Translations under genes and position numbers: made by a program | Source of the DNA: JAITWN01 sp050486285 | Lineage (GTDB): Bacteria; Pseudomonadota; Gammaproteobacteria; SZUA-140 | Length of the DNA stretch: 64,000 nt | Reading direction: 5' to 3' | Assembly (NCBI GenBank): GCA_050486285.1 | Contig: JBJHCZ010000007.1 | Location: 1 to 64,000, forward strand | The notes under the pieces: model-generated | The model's input: only the letters and a program-made list of their open reading frames with translations | The model's database searches: none | Told to the model about the DNA's origin: nothing | In this document: positions 57,124 to 64,000 of the stretch, piece after piece | How the letters are laid out: each line of letters starts with the position of its first letter | How positions within the stretch are numbered: the first letter of the stretch is position 1

Positions 57124-59211
57124 GTGACCCGCAGAAGCAAGCACAAAGTGAACGAGGCCTATCGCCTGCACGAGGCGGGAAGATTCCCCGAAGCGGAGAG
57201 CGCCTGCCGCGCGCTGCTCGCCAGGTCGCCGAGCGATCCGTCGGCGCTGAACCTGCTCGGCATGCTCGCGGCCCGGGCCGGCCGCGTCGACGAATCCATC
57301 GCCTGCTTCCGCGGCGCGCGCGCGGCCGCCCCCGGCAACGCGGCGGTCATCGGCAACCTGGCCCAGGCCTTGCGGCTGTCGGGCCGGCTCCACGAGGCCA
57401 TCCCGCTGTTTCGCGAGGCCATCCGGCTCCAACCGGCCTTTTCCGGCACCTACGGCAAGCTCGCGCTCGCGCTGACGGAGGCCGGGCGCCTCGATGAGGC
57501 GATCGAGGCCTGTCGCGCCGGGCTCCGGTCCTGCCCGGAGGATCCGCAGCTCGGCGGATTGCTCGCGGAGTTGTTGATCGGCGAACGGCGACCGGCCGAG
57601 GCCCTGCCCTGGCTGTTGCTCGCGCTGGAGCGCGCGCCGGAGGCCGACATCCACTGGTCACGGCTCTATCGCCTGCTGCGGCACGGCTTCCTGCCGGCCG
57701 ACAGGGGACGCCGGCTCTTGCTGAAGGCGCTCGCCCATCCGCTGATGCGCCCGTCGTCGATCGCGGCCCCGATCGCGAGGACCCTGCGCAGCGATCCGCT
57801 GATCGGAGGGCTGACCGCGCAGGCGCAGGCCGGCGCGCTGCCGCCCTGGCAAACGCTCATGGAACCGCTGGGGCGCCTGTCCGTCGACGAGCTGTTGCTC
57901 GAACTGATGACGATCACCGTCATCCCCGACCCGCCGCTCGAATGCCTGTTCACGGGTCTCCGGCGCGCCTTGCTGTTCGCCGCGAGCGACGATGCGCAGC
58001 TCGCGCCCGCCCTGCTGCCGTTCTGCGCCGCGCTGGCGACACAGGCATTCCTCGTCGAATACGCGTGGTTCGTGACCGGCGAGGAAGAGACGCTGCTCGA
58101 TGCCCTGATCGCCCGGCTCGAAGCGGAGGCGAACGGACTCGCGCCGGAAACCGTGGCATCGAGGCTGGCGATCATCGGCGCCTATCGCGCCCTGAACGGT
58201 CTGGCGATCGCCACGACGCTGACAGCGCAGGCCGCCCCCGAACCGCTGCGTCGCGTGCTGCGCATGCAGATCGAGGAACCGAGGGAGGAGCGCGCGCTGC
58301 GCGCGCTGATCCCCGCATTGACGCCGATGCGCGACCCGGTGTCGCGCGACGTCCGCGCGCAATATGAGGAGAACCCCTACCCGCGCTGGGCGCGCGCCGA
58401 ACGTTCGCAGACGATCGCGTTGCCGGAACTGATGCGCACGCTCGGGGCGACCGTGCCCGCTGACCCGTCGTTCTCGACGCCCGAAATCCTGGTCGCCGGT
58501 TGCGGCACCGGCCAGCATGCGATCTCGACCGCGCCGTTTTTTGCGAACGGGCGCGTCCTCGCGATCGATCTGAGCCTCGCCAGCCTCGCCTATGCCTTGC
58601 GCAAGACGCGCGAACTCGGCATCACCAACATCGAGTACGGCCAGGCCGACATCCTCGAACTCGGCGTCCTCGACCGGCGCTTTCATGTCATCGAGTCGAG
58701 CGGCGTGCTGCATCACCTGGCCGACCCGCTGGCGGGATGGCGGGTATTGACGGACCTGCTGCGCCCGGGCGGGCTCATGCAGATCGGCCTGTACAGCGAG
58801 CTCGCCCGTCCGGCGGTGGTCCGTGCGCGCGCGCATATCGCCGCGCGAGGCTATCAACCGACGGTCGGCGACATCCGCCGCTGCCGGCGCGACGTGCTCG
58901 CCGTGCCCGAAGGCGATGCGCTGGCGCCGTTACGCGGGATGGGGGATTTCTACAGCAGCAGCGGCTGCCGCGATCTCCTGTTTCATGTACAGGAGCATCG
59001 CTTCACGATCCCGCAGATCGCCGAGGCCCTTGCCGCGCTGGGCCTGAGATTCCTCGGCTTCGTGCTGACCGACACCGGACCGTACCGGCGGCGCTTTCCC
59101 GATGATCCGCGCATGCGCTCGCTCGACAACTGGCATCGACTGGAACTGGAACAGCCGGACACCTTCGTCGATATGTACCAGTTCTGGGTGCAGAAGGAAC
59201 AAGGGGCCTGA
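57124..59211 (+). CDS. TPR-methyltransferase 1
   Basis: A 695-residue protein. TPRs at the N-terminus (AYRLHEAGRFPEAESACRAL; ALNLLGMLAARAGRVDESI) are followed by an alpha-helical middle of unknown fold. A class I SAM methyltransferase domain follows from about 430, with motif I ILVAGCGTGQHAIS, ITNIEYGQADILEL and VIESSGVLHHLADPLAGW. A conserved segment YEENPYPRW precedes it. The substrate is unknown. GTG at 57124 gives a length equal to its paralogue; the frame extends to TTG 57058. It is oriented away from X1-X2 and followed after 13 bp by the paralogue. Confidence 0.82.
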   Translation: MTRRSKHKVNEAYRLHEAGRFPEAESACRALLARSPSDPSALNLLGMLAARAGRVDESIACFRGARAAAPGNAAVIGNLAQALRLSGRLHEAIPLFREAIRLQPAFSGTYGKLALALTEAGRLDEAIEACRAGLRSCPEDPQLGGLLAELLIGERRPAEALPWLLLALERAPEADIHWSRLYRLLRHGFLPADRGRRLLLKALAHPLMRPSSIAAPIARTLRSDPLIGGLTAQAQAGALPPWQTLMEPLGRLSVDELLLELMTITVIPDPPLECLFTGLRRALLFAASDDAQLAPALLPFCAALATQAFLVEYAWFVTGEEETLLDALIARLEAEANGLAPETVASRLAIIGAYRALNGLAIATTLTAQAAPEPLRRVLRMQIEEPREERALRALIPALTPMRDPVSRDVRAQYEENPYPRWARAERSQTIALPELMRTLGATVPADPSFSTPEILVAGCGTGQHAISTAPFFANGRVLAIDLSLASLAYALRKTRELGITNIEYGQADILELGVLDRRFHVIESSGVLHHLADPLAGWRVLTDLLRPGGLMQIGLYSELARPAVVRARAHIAARGYQPTVGDIRRCRRDVLAVPEGDALAPLRGMGDFYSSSGCRDLLFHVQEHRFTIPQIAEALAALGLRFLGFVLTDTGPYRRRFPDDPRMRSLDNWHRLELEQPDTFVDMYQFWVQKEQGA

Positions 59212-59224
59212 CGAGGCCGCCGCG

Positions 59225-61309
59225 ATGAGTGAACCCGCCGCGCCGTCGCTGGAGCAGGCCATCGCCGATTACCGGGATGGCCGCTTCGCGGACGCGGAGA
59301 GGGCCTGTCAGGCCCTCATCGCCGACGGCTCCGCGCCGGTCGAGGCGCTGAACCTGCTGGGGATGATCGCCGCGCGGGACGGTCGCCTCGAAGCGGGCGC
59401 CGCGCATTTCCGTGCCGCGCTCGCGCGCGCACCGCACGATGCACGATTGCTTGCGAATCTCGCCGAGGCGCTGCGCCGACTGGGGAGACCGGACGAAGCG
59501 GTGCCGTTGCTGCAGGACACCGTCGCGCGCGCGCCCGGGCATGCCGATGCCCATGGCAAGCTCGCGCTCGTGCTGTCGGAGCTGGGCCGCTTCGATGAGG
59601 CGCTGGCAGCCTGCGAGGCCGGCCTTGCGCAATTCCCCGGCGAGCACAGGCTGTGCGGCCTCGCGGCCGAGATGCTGATGCAGTTGCATCGATGGGACGA
59701 GGCGCTGGCGCCGCTGACCGCCGCGCTCGAGCAGGCCCCGACATTCGATACGCACTGGATCAGGCTCGCGCGCCTGCTGCGCGCCCGGTCGCTGCCCCTC
59801 GACGAGGGTCGCCGCCTGCTGCCCGCGGCGCTCATGCATCCGGCGATCCGGCCCTCGACGATCGCCGCGTCGGCCGCGGCGACCTTGCTCACGGACCCGA
59901 TGTTCGCCGATCTCGCGCGCAGGGCGCGCGAGGGTTCGCTGCCGCGTGGTTCAGGGCTGATCGATGTGCTCGAATGCCTGTCGCGCGATGAACTGTTCCT
60001 GACCTTGCTGCGCGTGACGACGATCACCGATGCGGAGATCGAACGCTTGCTGACCGCGTTGCGACGCGCGCTGCTCGACGACGCGGCGATCCATGAATTC
60101 CCTGCCTCCGTGCTGTCGTTCTGCGCAGCGCTGTCGACCCAGGCCTTCCTGACGGAATATGCCTGGTGCATGACCGGGGATGAGTCGGCGCGGGTCGATG
60201 ACCTCGCCGGCACGCTCGTCCCGACTGCGCGGCCGTCGGGCGCGCCGCCTGTCCCCCTTGCGCTGAGACTGACGATCGTCGCGGCCTATCGCCCGCTGTA
60301 CACGCTCGCGCACGCGGCGGATCTCGCCCGGGCCGCATGGCCCGAACCCCTGCGCGCGCTCATTCGCGCCCAGATCGACGAACCGCTGGAAGAACGCGCG
60401 TTGCGCGCAACCCTGCCGCGGCTGACCCCGATCACTGCCGCGACCTCGGTCAAGGTGCGCGCGCAGTACGAGGAAAACCCGTACCCGCGCTGGATCAGGG
60501 CCGAACGGACATCGCCGACGCGACTCACGGACCTGATGCGCGGCCTCGGCGCCTCGATCCCCGGGGACCCGTCGTTCGCGACGCCGGACGTGCTGATCGC
60601 GGGTTGCGGCACCGGCCAGCATGCGATCGCTGCGGCGCCGTTCTATCAGGATGCCCGGCTGCTGGCCGTCGACCTCAGCCTGTCGAGCCTGGCCTATGCT
60701 GTGCGCAAGACAAGGGAAGCGGGATTGAACAACATCGCGTACGCGCAGGGCGACCTGAATGAACTCGGCGCGCTGAACCGCCGATTCCATGTCATCGAGT
60801 GCTCGGGGGTGCTCGTCTGCGTCGAGGATCCGCTGGCCTCGTGGCGCATGCTCGTCGAGCTGCTGCACCCGGGCGGCCTGATGAACATCGGCCTGTACAG
60901 CGAGGCGGCGCGTCGCGTCGTCGTCGAGGCCAGGAGGTTCATCGCCGACAGGGGCTATCCGGCCACGGCGGAAGGCATCCGCCGCTGTCGCCGCGACCTG
61001 CTCGACCTGCCCGACGATCACCCGCTCGCCCCGCTGAGGATGGCCGAGGATTTCTACAGCCTCAGCAACTGCCGGGACATGCTGTTCCATGTCCTCGAGC
61101 ACCGCTTCACGCTGCCGTGGATCCGCCGGGCGCTCGTTGCGCTCGGCCTGCGTTTCCTGCGCTTCAGTCTCGCCGAGACCGCCGGCTATCGGAGACGTTA
61201 TCCGGAGGATCCGCGGATGATCTCACTCATGCACTGGGAGGCGTACGAACGCGAACATCCGGACACCTTCGTCGGGATGTACCAGTTCTGGGTGCAGAAG
61301 ACACCCTGA
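59225..61309 (+). CDS. TPR-methyltransferase 2
   Basis: A 694-residue paralogue of the preceding protein along its full length. TPRs (AIADYRDGRFADAERACQAL; LNLLGMIAARDGRLEAGA), the helical middle (LSFCAALSTQAFLTEYAW), YEENPYPRW, motif I VLIAGCGTGQHAIA and VIECSGVLVCVEDPLASW are all present. The HH pair of copy 1 after SGVL is VC here. Both end in TFV-x-MYQFWVQK. A small-molecule, protein or glycan acceptor is possible; none can be named. A bidirectional-looking hairpin follows. Confidence 0.85.
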   Translation: MSEPAAPSLEQAIADYRDGRFADAERACQALIADGSAPVEALNLLGMIAARDGRLEAGAAHFRAALARAPHDARLLANLAEALRRLGRPDEAVPLLQDTVARAPGHADAHGKLALVLSELGRFDEALAACEAGLAQFPGEHRLCGLAAEMLMQLHRWDEALAPLTAALEQAPTFDTHWIRLARLLRARSLPLDEGRRLLPAALMHPAIRPSTIAASAAATLLTDPMFADLARRAREGSLPRGSGLIDVLECLSRDELFLTLLRVTTITDAEIERLLTALRRALLDDAAIHEFPASVLSFCAALSTQAFLTEYAWCMTGDESARVDDLAGTLVPTARPSGAPPVPLALRLTIVAAYRPLYTLAHAADLARAAWPEPLRALIRAQIDEPLEERALRATLPRLTPITAATSVKVRAQYEENPYPRWIRAERTSPTRLTDLMRGLGASIPGDPSFATPDVLIAGCGTGQHAIAAAPFYQDARLLAVDLSLSSLAYAVRKTREAGLNNIAYAQGDLNELGALNRRFHVIECSGVLVCVEDPLASWRMLVELLHPGGLMNIGLYSEAARRVVVEARRFIADRGYPATAEGIRRCRRDLLDLPDDHPLAPLRMAEDFYSLSNCRDMLFHVLEHRFTLPWIRRALVALGLRFLRFSLAETAGYRRRYPEDPRMISLMHWEAYEREHPDTFVGMYQFWVQKTP

Positions 61310-61314
61310 AAAGC

Positions 61315-61339
61315 GAGAGGGGGCATTGCGCCCCCTCTC
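61315..61339. terminator. Intrinsic terminator, probably bidirectional
   Basis: Perfect 10-bp stem GAGAGGGGGC / GCCCCCTCTC with 5-nt loop between convergent methyltransferase 2 and X2'. The minus-strand side continues GCTTTT and the plus-strand side TGTTTCCTT. Confidence 0.75.
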
Positions 61340-61386
61340 TGTTTCCTTCCCTGGGATCGTGTTGGCGCCTGCGGGCGCCCGCGCGA

Positions 61387-62481
61387 TCAGTACGGATTGG
61401 CCCCGAAGACCGTGGCGTTCCAGTTGTCGGCGAGGATCGCCGCGCCGCCGATGAACGAACCATGATCGACGTTGTACATCAGGCCGGTGTCCTGCAGGCT
61501 CGTGTCGAGCGAGAAGCCGCGCAGGAGACCACCCGCGAACGTAGCCGCATTCTGCGAGAACTGCGGCTGCTGGATGCCCGCAGGCGCGCCACCCGCCGCG
61601 CCCATGGCGCCCATCGTCGCACCACCGTTGCGGCGATAGATCAGCAGGCCGAAGTCACGCTGCGCAGCCGTGCGCGTGTCGTGGTTCTGCGTCTGGCCCG
61701 GGGCCAGCACCACGCCGGGACCGCCGCCGGACATCACGCCGCCGATCCAGGTCGCCGACAGGGCATTACCGTTCGCGAAGGTGAAGCTGCCTGCACCCAG
61801 CGTCAGCGTGCCCGCATTGGTCTGGAAGGTGCCGGCCAGGATCGTGTGCCCGAAGGCCTGCATGTTGCCCGCACCCGCCTGCAGGATTTGCAGCCTGCCG
61901 TTGGTCATCGGGTTGCCCTGGTTGGCCGTACCACCCTGGTTCGGCGCGTTGTTCGTCATCATGTCGAACGTCTGGAAGCCGCTGTCCAGGTTCTGGTGGA
62001 CTTCGATCGTGATGTTGTTGTTGGCGTTGCTGTTGCCGCCGAACTCGAGGCCGCGGTACATCGCCTGGGTCGTGTGGAAGGCCTCCGCTGCATCATCGAT
62101 GCGCACCATCGCGCCGATCGCGTTGGTCGAGCCGCCCGAGGACACGGTGCCCTCGTAGGCGAAGTCGCCCTGCGAACCGCCGACGTCGGTGACGATCATC
62201 TGGATGTATCGCTGGGCGCCGGTGTCGACCTCGCGCATCAGCAGGTTACCACCCGCCTGGGTCGCGGTCATGTTGGTGCAGGTCGCGCCGGTCGGGCAAG
62301 GCGCCGCGGTGACGTTGTTCGGGTCGAACAGGGCGTTCTCGATTGTGAAATCGCCCCCGCCGTTGTCGGCGCCGTCATAGGGCAGCGTGTAGGTCGCCGC
62401 ACCGGCCGCCAGCACCGAACCGCTGGCGAATGCCATCGCGATCGCGCCGGCCAGCACGGTGTTTCTCTTGTGATTGCTCAT
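61387..62481 (-). CDS. Secreted protein X2, copy 2
   Basis: A 364-residue paralogue of the protein at 54563. The signal peptide and first 37 residues are nearly identical, and long stretches match (GGGPGVVLAPGQTQNHDTRT, NLDSGFQTFDMMTNNAPNQG). It is longer by two small insertions (GTANQGNPMTNGRL region and ATMGAMGAAGGAPA). It ends NWNATVFGANPY. The family is unknown. RBS GGAGAG lies upstream of ATG 62481, in a spacer almost identical to that of copy 1. Confidence 0.8.
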   Translation of the reverse strand: MSNHKRNTVLAGAIAMAFASGSVLAAGAATYTLPYDGADNGGGDFTIENALFDPNNVTAAPCPTGATCTNMTATQAGGNLLMREVDTGAQRYIQMIVTDVGGSQGDFAYEGTVSSGGSTNAIGAMVRIDDAAEAFHTTQAMYRGLEFGGNSNANNNITIEVHQNLDSGFQTFDMMTNNAPNQGGTANQGNPMTNGRLQILQAGAGNMQAFGHTILAGTFQTNAGTLTLGAGSFTFANGNALSATWIGGVMSGGGPGVVLAPGQTQNHDTRTAAQRDFGLLIYRRNGGATMGAMGAAGGAPAGIQQPQFSQNAATFAGGLLRGFSLDTSLQDTGLMYNVDHGSFIGGAAILADNWNATVFGANPY

Positions 62482-62518
62482 AGTTGCTCTCCTGTAAACT
62501 TTTTAGCCGGCGGTCAGG

Positions 62519-63580
62519 TTACGGAACCAGACCGTGGTTGAAGCCCGGGAACACGCTGTCCATGTTGCCTGCCGGGGTCGGCGTGATCGGCGCAAGGTTC
62601 GCGGTACCGGCCGGTACGACGCCCGGCGCAGCGCCGAAGTTCGCATCCCAGGCCGCGAGGCCGCCCGCCGCCGTCTCCCAGACCGCGACGAAGTTCACGA
62701 AGCCGACACCGGTGTCGTCCATCGTGTTGTTCGTGTTCGTCCAGTTGAGGCTTTCACCCGTCGTCGCATTGGTGATACGCGACACTTCGAGGATGCGGTT
62801 GATGTTGTTGCCGCTGGAATGCATCTCACCGCCGTGCCACAGCAGACCGGTCAGATAGGTCGTGCTGATGTTCTGGCCATTGCTGTAGGTGATCGCGCCG
62901 CCGCCCGGGGTCTCGAGCGTGCCGCTGCCCTGGGTGTAGAAGCCCGAGGTCTGGCGGGTGGTGAACGGCGTGCCGCGGTTACCGGCGACGCCATCGATCG
63001 TGTAGTCGAGGCGCATCCTGTCGCCCTGCGTCGTGTTCGTCGAGAACTGCGCGGTGCCGAGCAACTGCTTCTCGTAGTGGAAGCGGACATTGATGCCGTC
63101 GCCCGGGACGATCGTCTGGTACAGGTCGAAGCCGGCTTCATTGCTGCCCGCATCGCGCATCGCGCCGCTGGCCAGTTGGACCTGCATGATGCCCTGGGTG
63201 TCGAGGTCGACGAACTGCAACGCTGCCATATCGAAGCAAGAAACTCCGGGGCAGGTCGCCTGATTCGACGAGCTGACGAAGGACTCGTTGCGGAATGCCG
63301 CTACTCCCGCGGTACCCGAAAATCCTTCCTCGATGGTGATGGTCTGGAAAAAGCCCTGCTCGTCAGGATCGTTGTCCTCGCGAACGCGCGCCTGCAGCAT
63401 GCCGTTCTCACTCAGCAGCACGACGCACTGCGGCGGCGCACACGAGTTCAGCGTGATGATGCCGGCGGTCGCGCTCCACTGATTATAGGAATGACCGCTG
63501 GGCGGCGCGGCCAGCGCCGGCCCGGCGAGCAGAAGGGCTACCGCGCCCGCTCCTGCGCCGAACAGATGTATTCTCTTCAT
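62519..63580 (-). CDS. Secreted protein X1, copy 2
   Basis: A 353-residue paralogue of the protein at 55656, with the same signal peptide (HLFGAGAGAVALLLAGPALA), NQWSATAGIITLNSC and FPGFNHGLVP terminus. An extra cysteine pair (NQATCPGVSCFDMAALQF) is inserted near residue 110. The cysteine pair near the N-terminus (LNSCAPPQCV) is kept. RBS GGAGAG precedes ATG 63580. It heads the second X1-X2 pair. Confidence 0.8.
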   Translation of the reverse strand: MKRIHLFGAGAGAVALLLAGPALAAPPSGHSYNQWSATAGIITLNSCAPPQCVVLLSENGMLQARVREDNDPDEQGFFQTITIEEGFSGTAGVAAFRNESFVSSSNQATCPGVSCFDMAALQFVDLDTQGIMQVQLASGAMRDAGSNEAGFDLYQTIVPGDGINVRFHYEKQLLGTAQFSTNTTQGDRMRLDYTIDGVAGNRGTPFTTRQTSGFYTQGSGTLETPGGGAITYSNGQNISTTYLTGLLWHGGEMHSSGNNINRILEVSRITNATTGESLNWTNTNNTMDDTGVGFVNFVAVWETAAGGLAAWDANFGAAPGVVPAGTANLAPITPTPAGNMDSVFPGFNHGLVP

Positions 63581-63840
63581 AGTTTCTCTCCTGGATATTT
63601 TAGGTTAAGGACGCACCCGGCCTTGCGGACGGACGCGTGACCTTCCTGCCATAAAACCCGTAGTGATCCTTGCATCGCAGCCAGAACATCCAAGGCGCAG
63701 CAACCCCTTAGCTGCGCCTCAACCAGGTCTGCCTTCCTTGGGTCTTATGGCCGTATTCGTTACTGACGGGTGGCCTGGGAATTCCGGGCATCGCTTCCTT
63801 ACTGAGGTCTGTTTTACGCCCGGGGATAGAGGAATGCAAT
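63581..63840 (-). promoter_or_regulatory. Conserved structured leader and promoter upstream of X1, copy 2
   Basis: Blocks at 63784-63822 and 63731-63775 match the copy 1 leader. A possible promoter is TTGCAT (63839-63834), 17 bp, TAAAAC (63816-63811), at the same place as in copy 1. The part closer to the gene differs between copies and here includes a hairpin, AGGCGCAGC / GCTGCGCCT (about 63694-63719). Confidence 0.55.
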
Positions 63841-64000
63841 AAAAATCGTTTATTAACAATAATATACAACACATATACTAGTTGTTCATATAATTTATGA
63901 ACATACAAGAATACAACTGGCTGTAAATGCGGAGACTTCCAGACGGCTGGCCGGATGACAGCCAGCGGGGAATGTGGTGCTTCGAGGTCAGGGGAGGACG
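63841..64000. other. AT-rich segment and window end
   Basis: 63841-63920 is strongly AT-rich (TATACTAGTTGTTCATATAA) like 56940-57040. I see no gene in the remaining 80 bp. Confidence 0.5.

Overview
The window is GC-rich (roughly two-thirds G+C by eye) and carries a gammaproteobacterial gene set. The order gshB - tonB-like - yqgE - yqgF - pyrR - pyrB - inactive pyrC' matches the block known from Pseudomonas, but the surrounding genes (proteobacterial-type gshA, arsS, TPR-sulfotransferase, TPR glycosyltransferases) do not. I would call it an unplaced gammaproteobacterium. No rRNA, tRNA or CRISPR array was recognised.

Layout. 0-2.8 kb: a CheB-like protein with a damaged active site, ompW, and an O2-sensing fnr with an FNR box between the last two. 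2.8-8.0 kb: gshA-gshB-apbE-NusG_II protein-Gx transporter-TonB protein. 8.1-13.0 kb: yqgE-yqgF-pyrR-pyrB-pyrC'-pyrK. 13.2-25.0 kb: flavin disulfide reductase, TPR-sulfotransferase, pntAA-AB-B, arsS-galE, SH3 protein, proS, lytic transglycosylase. 25.1-30.9 kb: a REP-associated tyrosine transposase (RAYT), ilvD, ttcA, and two spermidine-synthase-family membrane proteins. 30.9-36.3 kb: an operon of four lipoproteins. 36.6-54.3 kb: argA, facing a 16-kb minus-strand operon that encodes a 2725-residue TPR/LysM/beta-barrel protein, three SPINDLY-like GT41 glycosyltransferases with N-terminal SEC-C zinc motifs, then gmd and fcl. 54.5-63.6 kb: two copies of a secreted-protein gene pair flanking two TPR-methyltransferase genes, each pair behind a conserved leader.

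The most striking DNA feature is a family of 16 perfect palindromes built on GGGGTCAGAGT (33, 55 or about 73 bp), scattered from 8 to 45 kb and bracketing the RAYT gene. They sit at gene junctions, supply stop codons, start codons or C-terminal tails to neighbouring genes, and interrupt two genes in frame. Two further palindrome families (B, sharing a 79-bp core; C, 115 bp) have conserved centres and differing but perfectly self-complementary arms.

The best candidate for an undescribed biological system is the minus-strand operon at 37.9-54.3 kb. It combines GDP-L-fucose synthesis (gmd, fcl) with three homologues of SPINDLY, which in plants is a GDP-fucose-dependent protein O-fucosyltransferase. 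SEC-C motifs on all three, and a giant envelope TPR protein in the same transcript, suggest cytoplasmic or co-translational protein O-fucosylation. The adjacent secreted proteins and methyltransferases may be linked to it. These functional links are inference.
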